From Warburgia ugandensis (taxonomy: Eukaryota > Streptophyta > Magnoliopsida > Canellales > Canellaceae): a stretch of DNA of 64,000 nt. Positions 36,260 through 46,075 of this stretch are shown here, piece by piece (position 1 is the stretch's first letter; the number at the start of each line of letters is the position of its first letter). Where the stretch lies: contig CP141130.1 of NCBI GenBank assembly GCA_035236585.1, positions 33,925,501-33,989,500 of the forward strand. The letters run 5' to 3'. A program made the position numbers and the translations under genes. The notes beneath the pieces were generated by a model. That model ran no database searches. It saw only the letters and a list, made by a program, of their open reading frames with translations, and had not been told where the DNA came from.

Positions 36260-38135
36260 AAAGTACTCTTCTTCTTTTTTCACATTTTGATCACTAACAC
36301 CTATATACATAGAACAACTCTTGTACACATTCAATATCACTATCACCTGTTACATTTAATATAACACATCTATTACAATCTTTACACACATGAAAAACAA
36401 ACATATATTCATTCCACACTGGGTACAAAACATTCATATTCATCATTATCAATCCACATCAACCTTGAAAATACTTCATTAAAGTAACCACACAACACAT
36501 GCAATCATTACAAGCTCCAAATTCACTTCATCCATACTCATTTATTCCCACACTCTCCACTCATTCATTGCTTAATACACACACACACACACATATTCTG
36601 AAGAGAATAATGAAAAATAAAAGAACACATGCAAGTGAATGAAAAAAAAAATACTTTTTTTTTTTAATGTATTTTTCACATGTAGTTACTCCAAGTGTTT
36701 TAATTGAAAGTAAGTGCATACATAGCCCATTCACTTCCTATTTCGTTGAGGTTTACTTTGTAGTAACTCTTCTTGTTTGCCCACTTAAAAAGCACAATAG
36801 CTTATGATACAACATATTTAATTCATGTCACATTCATTTAACTAGATCCATAAAAAACTATGAAAAAATATATGATTATGAAAAGTAAAAAGTGTCTTAC
36901 CTTTCTTAATTGGGAGATAGCAATACTATCAAATATTAGGGTCCTCATGTATCTCAACACATAGTACCCACACACCCAGCCTAACTCTTGTCTAGGGTAT
37001 TATGCAACATGGACAACAAAAAGAATCCATAAATATCATTTGTAATATTGTAAGTTTACTTGGTGGTAACATAGAGTAATTAACTATTTTCTATCCCTTA
37101 ACATTCTTCCAAGTGAGTTTTGGTAGTTGTACAGTCTCGGTCATATTAGCCCATTCCTACTATACTTTACAAATTTAAATTTCAAATGCATTATAGATGA
37201 ATAATAAATTATTTATCTGTAAGTAATACAAGAAAAGAATAAAAGCTTACTCATTTATAATTTCTACAAGGCTGGGATGGATGTACGATTCGTTAGAATT
37301 AGAAAAGGAAACCTGCCCATTGTGCACATCCAAAACAAGTAGCATCTAATGAGCCCTATATAGATAGTCATATGAATTTTAATTAAATATGAAAATCCCT
37401 AAGTATAGAATAAGTTAGCAAGAAAATAAGAAAATTAATACTTACTCACTATTGTAGGGAATCATTAAGCCTTGTCCCTTAGAGCACTAGAAGAAGCTTG
37501 TAAAATATTATGAACATGCCTCTCTGTCGGCCATTGCTTTGCCGCTCCACAAAGGATGCTGGGGTCAAGGAATTTGTAAAGTGGACCCTCACCCTTGAAA
37601 AGGCTAGTTGCACCATTCAAGAAGTTATATAAAAGAAATAATTATTTCCCATCCATGAAAATATAACATGTAATGTCAAATATTTTATAAGCAAATATGT
37701 GCATATACCCCATGTAGGAGACAATGTGAGGTGCTCGAGTTGATCCCATAGGCAAACTCATAATAGGTCCTCTGCCATAAGTGACACTTCAACAATGTCC
37801 TTGGCATGCAGTCACTCCTTGATTCATACGAGGTTGATTACCCTACCTTCATTGATGAGACTGTAGATTAACCTTAGGGATCAAGGTGTATTAGGTGGGA
37901 CTTCCACATGATCATTAAATGACTATTGTAAAAGATGTAAAAAGTTTTAGCTAAATAATATTAATCAATGATGAGGACGTGATTTATGATGATAAAAAAC
38001 CAAGCATATATACAAGTACCTATACCACTAGTGCAACATTAGGTGATGTTTGGCGAGCAACCTCAATGGTGCATGGTGTTGCTGATTAACTGTATAAAGT
38101 TAATAAACAATTAAATAGAGGTCTCTAGCTAAAAA
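36260..38135. other. Non-coding or fully decayed part of CACTA2
   Basis: AT-rich, with no recognisable domain. It includes a short (CA)n run at 36577-36593. Position suggests the decayed 3' half of the CACTA2 gene and its downstream region. Confidence 0.4.
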
Positions 38136-38330
38136 TTATTGATGAGGAAGGTAGTATGATAAGATACATATTGTGGACTCTATGGGAATGACTAGTACCT
38201 CTAGCCAAGTGACGTGATATGCAAATGCATGCCCAATGGTTATAATATTTTTCATTTTCAAAGGGAATGGTAGGCTAGCATTAGCATCCAAAGCTACGGT
38301 AATGGACACTTGCTTAGGATGTGGCGGCAT
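38136..38330 (-). pseudogene. DUF8039-like segment of a CACTA-associated protein
   Basis: The minus-strand frame reads PHPKQVSITVALDANASLPF, then IGHAFAYHVTWLEVLVI. This wording (valine-rich strand, DANA, P-P, GxAxxxxVxWP) is that of the DUF8039 domain found in TNPA-like proteins of plant CACTA elements. It is a 64-codon island; neighbouring frames are broken. The intervening 38331-39188 shows no domain I can name. Confidence 0.6.
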
Positions 38331-39188
38331 ACTAATTTAGTGCAAAAGGGTTGATTCATGTTCATAGTATGAACCAACTACCACAATGTTTTGAAGGGAA
38401 TCCAGGGCCAATATGTATTGACTCACTTGCAAATCAGATGTACAATAGAGAGGTTAAGACAAAGAATTATTACATAGGGACAATGAAAAGTTTTAGTTTT
38501 GTCTATATATACATATTTATACCTCAACGGATGGAGTTTCTATTGCGAGGGGCTCTGGTTGACCTTCTTGAACTTCTTCAGTTAGAGAATTGCTGCTAGC
38601 ATTTCATGGAGGTACAAGGGCATTGCAAGAATTATGTGTAGGGGATTGAGGAACTGTCATCAAACCTCCTTCACACAACTATTTTAAATATATCCATTTT
38701 TATTTTCTCAACTAAATCATTGTAGGCCTCGTGACCTTCAACTATGGGTAAACCTTTACCAAAGAATTTAGAAGGAACAATACAGCACGCCATGCCCCCT
38801 AACTCAACTAGGGTGGTCCTTTTTATTCCCCATAGCCGTATATAGGATGTCTTTGTTGGCAGCAGTGCTACTTAGAGTTCCTATATGTGTGCTTTCTTGA
38901 GTAAGAATTCCTGCAAAATTTAATTGGAAGGTCATGATCATGCCATCTAATTAATTGTATGAAATTGATAGACAAGTGGAAATACTTAAAATGAAAAAGG
39001 CAATTTGCACAGTAGTTTCATCTGAGAACGTTTGGCTAGTATAGCCAATCGAATGCACCATCTTCTAGAGAATGGAGAAATCAATGGGTTCTGTTGTCTT
39101 AGCTTTCTTATGCTATCAAGTAAGACATTATAGTTAGAGAACACAATGTATATAGCTATAGTAGCATTAGTTTGAAAGAGATAAAATG

Positions 39189-39986
39189 TCACAGATGCTT
39201 ACTTCGTGCTCTTCTAAATTGAGCACAGCCCAACCTCGGCAGGTGGTTTTGCATATTAGTTTCATGCACCATTTTTCCTCTTGCACTCTTTGCTTGCACA
39301 CTTGTACATATGTAATGAAGTGCAATAATTAGATGTTGCATGTAATTAATTAAATGAAACACCATTTTCATACATACCTAAAATTCAATGGATGTGCGGT
39401 TCTATACAAATACATTTCACATGTCTTGGTCAATGACGTCAGAGCAAATGGCAAGCATTGTGTACAACCTCAACGGATTGTTAACTTATGGAGATATGTA
39501 ATTGTGAACTGGGTAGTTCTTCCATTTTCTCCATTGCTTGCTAGCTCCTTGCAATGCATGTGTCTTCTTCTGCTCAATTACATTAAAGGCAGTTTACAAA
39601 GTACACAACAAATTACTATATTAGAAAATAAGGTATGTTATAAATTATATAATACATGTTACTAATGTTTATATACCTTCACCATTTCCCATATTTAATC
39701 TTTTATCTAGGATGGAACAAGTCTCTAGTCCTCAATTGTGATAGGAATTGTGCTTCTTATTATGGAGAAGAGAAAACTGCTATAAGAGGTGCATTTTCAC
39801 CTATCTCTTGGCCCTACTATTGTATTGAACAATTTCTTTAATTTCCTTTGACTTTTTCTTGATAACCTTTTCCATTGTTGTTTGCCCTATACCCTTTCTC
39901 TTTTGAGTAGTGCTCATATTGGCCTTCTGTTCATGCTCTTGATTTTGCCCATATCCTTGATTTTGATCTTGTTCTTATTCCATCAT
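39189..39986 (-). pseudogene. TNPA/PF03004-like CACTA protein, N-terminal part
   Basis: On the minus strand the gene seems to start at the ATG complementary to 39984-39986, right after an acceptor-like TTCTTCTTTGTAG. A basic, Gln-rich start leads to KRKGIGQTTMEKVIKKKSKE and IKEIVQYNSRAK, close to the MKKVIRARSKG...VEYNERGQP pattern of PF03004 (plant En/Spm transposase). Downstream SKQWRKWKNYPVHNYISP matches the following W-R-x-WK motif, and AKSARGKMVHETNMQNHLPR the later R...PH.LGR motif. Stops occur at several Gln or Trp-like positions and the frame shifts. TNPA-type proteins bind the subterminal repeats. Confidence 0.65.
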
Positions 39987-40004
39987 TGCTACAAAGAAGA
40001 ACAC

Positions 40005-40125
40005 AATGATATTAGAAAAATGACATAAAAAAATGCCATGTAATTCATTTAAAGAAAATAAACCTACATGATATATGTGGCAAAGAAACCAAAAGCAAAA
40101 AAAATAAAACTTGCTTGAAAATAGC
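40005..40125. repeat. Left copy of a 110-bp direct duplication around D2
   Basis: It starts GATATTAGAAAAATGACATA and includes ACCTACATGATATATGTGGC. It is repeated in the same orientation at 45966-46075 with small indels. Confidence 0.85.
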
Positions 40126-41014
40126 GTTGATGTTTTCCGCAAGTGTGTGGGCTATTGTAGTATAGCTATGCAAATACGGGTTCAGCCCATATGGACTCGC
40201 TTTAAGTGAAGTTTTTAATAAAATTTAATTATTTAAAACTAAAAGAGAATAACAAACTAGCCTAATTATTTAGATTTATTCAAATGATGCACTTTACATA
40301 ACTTTCACTTCCAAAAAACATAAAATAACTAATCAAACATCTCTCAATCATGTTGTCTGTGGATAGCATTGTCCCTGGATAACACTGTCAAAAGATGGAT
40401 AAAATAATGCTTAAATAGAACAGGAACACAGATGTAAATAATGCGAGGATACAGATGTAATTAAATAGGGGACACAGATGTAATTAATGGAAATGAACAG
40501 AAATGTCATTGCATTTAATAAAATCCCATTTTTGCCCATCATCTTTAAATGCAATGACATTTCTGTTCATTTCCATTAATTACATTTGCGTCTCCTATTT
40601 AATTACATCTGTATCCCCGCTTTATTTACATCTATGTCCCTGTTCCATTTAAGCTTTATTTTATCCATCTTTTGATAGTGTTATCCGGGGACAATGCTAT
40701 CCATGGACAATGTGATTCAAGGATGTTTGATTAGTTATTTTATGTTTTCTGGAAGTGAAAGTTATGTAACAATGCTATCCATGGACAATGTGATTCAGGG
40801 ATGTTTGATTAGTTATTTTATGTTTTCTGGAAGTGAAAGTTATGTAAAGTACATCATTTGAATAAATTTGAATAGTTATGCTAGTTTGTTATTCTCTTTT
40901 AGTTTTAAATAATTAAATTTTAGTAAAAACTCCACTTAAAGTGAGTCCCTGTGGGTTTGATTAGTATTTGCATAGCTATACTACAATAGCCCGTGCACTT
41001 GCGAAAAACATCAA
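40126..41014. repeat. Foldback: inverted repeat with arms of about 400 bp
   Basis: The left arm 40126-40518 and right arm 40545-41014 are near-identical inverted copies around a 26-bp loop. The right arm is longer because it holds a 78-bp tandem duplication. Example: AGTATAGCTATGCAAATAC at the left and GTATTTGCATAGCTATACT at the right. Confidence 0.9.
40692..40847 (+). repeat. 78-bp tandem duplication in the right foldback arm
   Basis: CAATGCTATCCATGGACAAT starts at 40692 and again at 40770; the units are nearly identical (AAGG against AGGG). The left arm has one unit. Confidence 0.92.
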
Positions 41015-41022
41015 TAAGTTTT

Positions 41023-41040
41023 TTGCGCCGTTGCTGGGGA
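41023..41040 (+). promoter_or_regulatory. PBS-like sequence, tRNA-Asp type, on the plus strand
   Basis: TTGCGCCGTTGCTGGGGA is close to the Athila-type PBS and follows the right-arm LTR end in the normal order. It points opposite to the surrounding D2 element, so it belongs to the inverted segment. Confidence 0.7.
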
Positions 41041-41787
41041 AGATGGTGGAGATCTAGTATGTCCGGTTGTGCTAATCAAAAGATCGCAGTTCTGGTGGAG
41101 AGGTGTGGTCGTGAAGAGAGAATTCCTTGCCATTGCCATGCTTGTCCTATGAGAGAGAGAAAAAAATGATGCCTACTCTGGTGCTGGTTCGTATGGAGCA
41201 GAGGAGGAGAGGGAAATGGAGAACAGGGGAGAGGAAAATGACTTGGGCGTGTGACCAGAGGAAGAGGTGCATCTAGTAGGACCAATGGTGGAGATGAGCC
41301 GAAGTGAATGAAAAAATGGAGAAGAGAAGAGAAGCTGAGCTCGGAAAAGAAAACGGAGAAAATCGAGCAGTGGAAATATGGAGGAGCTGAGGATTAAAGG
41401 AAAGACTAGAAGGGTTTGGTGCGTGGGATGTAAGTGGAGGAATGGAAGGTGGGTTTTGGGGTGTGAACGTGGACTGTAGAGGGTAATGAGGAAAAGAAGA
41501 AAAGGGTGATGCAGCAGTGGGATGGCTGGTTGTGATTGAGGGTGGACTAGGAAGATGTTAGAGAGAGTGCACAAGAGGGGCAAAGATAGAAAGCCAGAAG
41601 GTGGGTGCAGTGGAAGAAGAGGGCTGGGTGTGATGGAGGTTGAATGGGAACAAACATAAAATGTAAAGAGAGAATTGCAAGATGAAAGCAAGAGGAAAAA
41701 AATGGAAGATTTAGAATGGCAAGCAACAAAGGAAAGTAAAACTACTCAAAGAAAAGACTCTCCTCCCCACTCATACGGCTCCCCTCT

Positions 41788-41795
41788 TTATAAAT
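41788..41795 (-). promoter_or_regulatory. TATA box of LTR D2
   Basis: TTTATAAA on the minus strand, about 330 bp from the LTR start and just before the purine/pyrimidine-asymmetric leader part. Confidence 0.5.
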
Positions 41796-42118
41796 TTTTT
41801 TCCTTATTTTTCTCCAACAAACTCCTCTAATCCCTATCTAGGACTCTTCCTCTTGATCTCTACTTGATCTACACTATTGAAATTAGATCTTATCCATCCA
41901 ACCCTCCTTTAGTTGATCTGCAAAATAAAAGACTAAATTAGAATCATCAAAACTGTACATTAATCCTCTAATAAGCTCTAATGATCATCTAACCATTGAT
42001 TTTGAGAAAATTAAGGTTTGGATGGTCAATCAAGCTAAATTTTAAAATTTGGATAGTTAGATGATCTAATTGAATGCTAAATTAGGGGTCTTTTAGCCAA
42101 AATTAAATACTTAACACA

Positions 42119-42129
42119 CCCCCCAACTA
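42119..42129 (-). promoter_or_regulatory. Polypurine tract of D2
   Basis: TAGTTGGGGGG on the minus strand, immediately before the LTR start TGTGTTAAG. D1 has TTGGTTGGGG at the same spot. Confidence 0.75.
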
Positions 42130-44252
42130 GCATTTTGCTAGTCCTGAGCAAAACATGAGGACAACTATTTTACAAAACTTGTACCAGGTGCCACTTTCGT
42201 AGGTACTCACAATTGCATTTAACACATGCAATAAGCCCTTGAACCCCTAAGTTACCCCTAGTGGATGAGTTTAGGCCTCATGAGGGTTTGCATTGAATAT
42301 ACCCACAAAATTCAGTAAAGTCAACTTCCATATTTCATCTCAGAGAATTCTCATTCATTAGCAATTTTACTAATTTTTCACAACTTAATGAAGAGATTTT
42401 GACAATTTTACACACCATACACATATTAAAGACATTTTATTTGAGCTATTTCTTAGAGTGCATGTGTGTGTACAGTCACATAAATCTTGACTTTTAATTG
42501 GATATGCTTGCATTCCATTGGAAATATGCTTTGACCTCAAATCCTCGCAGGTATACACTCAGAAACAAAACTCTTAGATAAGGGGTTAAACATATTTCTC
42601 TCATTATGTGACTGAATCCAACAAGCTGATGGTTCACATAATTATTTTCAATGCTCATGAGACAAAGGAAAGTGATCCCTAAGAGTGGATGTTAACACTA
42701 AGAATATTAGGGGCCTTTTACCTTAATTCCTTCTTTTTATCTCATCTTTAAGGCTATGTCCACCTAAGATCAATAGGTCTTTAACTAGGACGAAATGTAG
42801 GCTTAGGATAAGTTTAGAAAAGAAAGGTATAAAGAATTCAAAGGTTCAAAATTGAGTAGATGTCTTCAATGAATATCTACTAGGACAACTTTTCTTTTGG
42901 TTTGTACTTGAAGTGAATTTCTCTTTCAAACTTTGGTCTTTCTTTTTCTTTTACTTTTTTTTTTCACTTTTTTTTTTCTTCTTTGGAAGAAAGACATTTA
43001 ATTTTTTTCTCACTTCTTTGACTTTTTGTCCTATTGTTGAACTTTCCATACTTTACTCATTTTGAAGATGGGTAATGGTTATTTATTTTACTGGTTTATT
43101 TTAGGTTAAGGTGTATGGGGTTAAGAAAGAAAAAGCTTAATAACAGGCTCAAAAGGCTAACTAGTGGTATACTATATTGGGTAGGCTTTTTGTCTCTGGG
43201 CTAAACAAGGATGGCCTATATCATTTCCTAGTCTTCCTAAAGCCTATCAGATTCAATAATTTTTAGAATTAAAGCTATTACTCCTATTTATTCTTGATGG
43301 TTAACCAAAATAATGATAATAGGATCACACTAATGTATGTATGCTGAAGAAATTATGGAATTACTTATAACCCTCTCAAAGAAGATAGTCTCAAACTCTC
43401 ACTAGGTTATAGGTCTCCATTGGTTTTCCTCAGGGTCTCTAAGTCATACCTTTGTATTAGTCTTGATTATGTGCTGTGTGTAAATGGTTTCCGAGAATTA
43501 ACTTTCATAAAATGCTTCAACACATGAATGATATGCAAAACTAATCATGTGCGTTCCCACTAAGAGGTGAAAATAGTATATTTACTAAATTCTGAACATC
43601 CAGTTCTCATCATAGTAAGGAAACTCTACTTTAAAACTCTTTTTTTTTTTCAAGAAAACTCAAAATCTCTAGTGCATCTACACCCCCCAGCCAGAATGAA
43701 ACATTGTCCCTAATGTTTGAAAACATATGATTCTATATGAAAGTGGAGGGATGTAGACTCTAAACCTTTGGGTTGCCTCCCAATAAGCGCTAAATTTAAT
43801 GTCTTTGCCAGACATTACCTAGCCTAACATTCTAAAACTAGAGCTAACTAGGTCAACTTTATTTGTCCTAATCCCAACCTTAAGATGACATGGTGAGAAT
43901 TCTCACGCCACTTCAAAATTTTGCGGTAATCTATATATGGCCTCCACCTTGAAATTTTAGGTGGTGATATGAATATAATACAGTAGATCACCACAATTGT
44001 AAAAGTAGTGGGACCATATTGATGATCCCCCATCTTTAAGATTTCACGGTAGTCAATATAATTGCTCCACCTCAAAAATTGAGGTGCAAGTAACTCAATG
44101 ACTGCATGAACTACCGTGTATTTCCGTGGACCATATGGTGACAACCAGTCCTTGTCTTGACCAAATTGAGGGATAATAATGACCATTCTATGCAATTTAT
44201 CTTTTTCCTCAATGTCCCTATCATTGTCTTGAACTAGGGTAATAACCTGACT
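42130..44252 (-). other. 3' non-coding part of D2
   Basis: No domain and no long open frame. It is homologous to 53430-55052 of D1, for example the rc of 43660-43720 (CAATGTTTCATTC, then GGGGGTGTA) against 53535-53565. Confidence 0.7.
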
Positions 44253-45417
44253 CTACCCTTCTCTAATAGGTTGTTCTTGTATTACTAGAGGCGGGGACAA
44301 GGTTTGGCTTAAATCCTGGTTATCTTCTGATGTGTACCCTATAGTAGGTTGATGCATCTCAACTGCTTCTGCTTCTTTCTGTTTGATAAGCACAGGTACG
44401 GTAGCAATTGGACCTATTATCATTTGATGTTTGCTCAAATAAGGCTGCTAGGTCCCAATCAGGTACATCTGTTACATTAAAAGGCACAATCTGAATTTCT
44501 TGCTTAGGATGATCTACTCTGGCTTGCCATCTAGAAGTGTCCATTAGAGGCATAGTATCCAACAACTCAAGCATCTCCTCAATAGATGTGTCTTCATCAG
44601 AGTCATACAAATAGGTGGGACATGCATCTAGGGGATTTGGGTTGGATTTTTCTAAAGTGTTATGCTCTTCGTCAATGGAAGTCTCTTCATAATCAAAATC
44701 AGGACATGACTCAAGTATATCGAAGTTGGAGATTTTTAAGGATGGTTGTAGACTTTGTGACTCATAAGGATCATAAGAAATTTCCATCCTAGTGTCAAGA
44801 ATACATTGCTCTTTATCCTCTCTAATTTATTTTAGTAACTCCTTAAATTCCTCCCTCCCTCATTTTATTTCCTCAATGAACTCTTCCATCATTTGTTTTA
44901 ATTTTTTATTTCTAGCAGCCATGTATTCTTGTTCTCTTATTTCACACCTATGCTGCATATTTTCTTCTAATAATGGTTCTTCCCGTAGAGGAAATGACTC
45001 ATAGAGTTGGTATTGTTGTGGCATTGGGGTACTGAAAAAGGACTGATCAAGTTGAACACATGATGGTTGACCTTGATATTCGGAATAATCATGGTAGTAC
45101 TAATTAGGGTAAGACCATTGTGGTTCTTCCTATTATTGGTAATCCTGAGACCATGGTTGTTCATGATGCCTAGCCCATCCATTAGAGTCTGGATAATTTG
45201 TCTTAGAATAAAAATTGCTAGGGTATGTGAATGCATCAGGTTCACCCACTAGCTCCTGATAGTATTCATTGTATGTGGAGCTTGATGGGGGCCAGGAAGG
45301 GGTGGAATATGGATGCCCAAAATATGTATAGTCATTATGGTATTGAGATTGTGGTGCACTTTTCCTAGAAGCTATTAGCCTAAGAAATTGACTTTCCATA
45401 AGATCTAACCGATCCAT
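44253..45417 (-). pseudogene. D2 reading frame of unknown function
   Basis: From the ATG at 45417 one frame can be followed to about 44359, broken by stops (TAA and TAG at 45130-45135, then TAG, TGA and TAA further on), many at places where CAA, CAG or CGA would fit. A frame shift leads to 44253. The product would be acidic, rich in Gln, Tyr, Ser, Asp and Glu (for example YDSDEDTSIEEMLELLD), with a charged helix-like stretch in the middle. There is no zinc knuckle, protease, RT or integrase motif. It occupies the place of gag in D1 but shows no similarity to that gag. I do not recognise it. Confidence 0.55.
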
Positions 45418-45957
45418 CTATGAAATCTATCCCCTCCTTAATAGGCTCCTTCTTTCTTTCTTTCTTTTTTTTTCTTTTTTCTTTTTTTTAAAGATGAAAA
45501 ATAACCTACATGATGCAATCTAACTTCCTAGAAAGATGAACAAACAAAGGACACAATATAATCCTTGAGGCTAATAAGCAACATATTGATTTTCTTGAAA
45601 TTGTGTGGGGACAATGCTTTTAATTAGCCTAATTTAGCGCTCCTATTGTCCTTCAGACTTGATTATTGCTTACTAGTTAGGTTCTTCACAAGGTGGCCAA
45701 TACAACCCTCATGTAAGGAGGCATTTAGACCTCACAAATGTCAACAGGAGGTGAGGGAAGAGCGAGGCTCTATTAGACAACCCTCATTAACCACAGTGCT
45801 CAAAAGCTACTGGAGTGACAATAAATCAAGTCTTAATAAGAGGGTCCTACGAGCATGTGATGGCCCTATAGGTCTCTTCTAATTGATTTTAATTTAAATT
45901 GAAGGGTAGGGTGGCGCACTTGAGGTGATTATTTTAGGTGGGTCAAGGAGTGGTGAT
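45418..45957 (-). other. Leader of D2, 5' truncated
   Basis: Homologous to D1 50600-51020, including the end GCATTGTCCCCACACAA. It contains module M and a (CTTT)n run near 45445-45490. Confidence 0.7.
45590..45955 (-). repeat. Module M copy in the D2 leader
   Basis: The core 45707-45733 (minus) reads GAGGTCTAAATGCCTCCTTA then CATGAGG, identical to the core in D1. Flanking GCTCGTAGGA and CTAACTAGTAAGCAATA are also kept. Confidence 0.8.
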
Positions 45958-45965
45958 GAAATATG

Positions 45966-46075
45966 ATATTAGAAAAATGACATAAAAAACATTTAAAGAA
46001 AATAAACCTACATGATATATGTGGCAAAGAAACCAAAGCAAATAAAATAAAACTTTCTTGAAAATAAAAACCTAC
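45966..46075. repeat. Right copy of the 110-bp duplication around D2
   Basis: It matches 40005-40125 with a 14-bp deletion (ATGCCATGTAATTC is missing) and scattered changes. Confidence 0.85.

Larger units (their letters stand above)
36085..40125 (-). mobile_element. CACTA (En/Spm) remnant, CACTA2
   Basis: On the minus strand it carries a TNPA/PF03004-like gene start (39986), then a DUF8039-like segment (38330-38136), then subterminal hairpins (36133-36257). The sequence at 36085-36110 (CTACTACACAAGAGAC) could be a damaged CACTAC...AAGA terminus. The start of the gene is preceded by an intron-like acceptor. The upstream part may continue at 45958-48111, beyond the inserted D2. Everything is frame-broken. 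Confidence 0.65.
40126..42118 (-). repeat. 3' LTR of D2, with an internal foldback
   Basis: On the minus strand it begins TGTGTTAAGTATTTAA after the PPT. It is homologous to the D1 3' LTR from 62395, including the purine/pyrimidine-asymmetric stretch 41100-41760. Its 3' end appears twice: forward at 40518-40126 and inverted at 40545-41040, the latter with a PBS-like tail. Confidence 0.75.
40126..45957 (-). mobile_element. Non-autonomous LTR element D2 (no gag or pol domain recognised)
   Basis: On the minus strand: a leader with module M (45957-45418), a reading frame of unknown type (45417-44253), a 3' non-coding part, a PPT and a 3' LTR (42118-40126). The leader, the 3' non-coding part and the LTR match D1; the protein does not. 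The 5' LTR, PBS and about 640 bp of leader are missing. The flanks are a 110-bp direct duplication, not a 5-bp target-site duplication. Confidence 0.72.

Noticed and set aside
41173..41691. Minus-strand open frame of 172 codons
   Set aside because: Same pyrimidine-rich LTR part as above, in D2. Low stop density comes from base composition.
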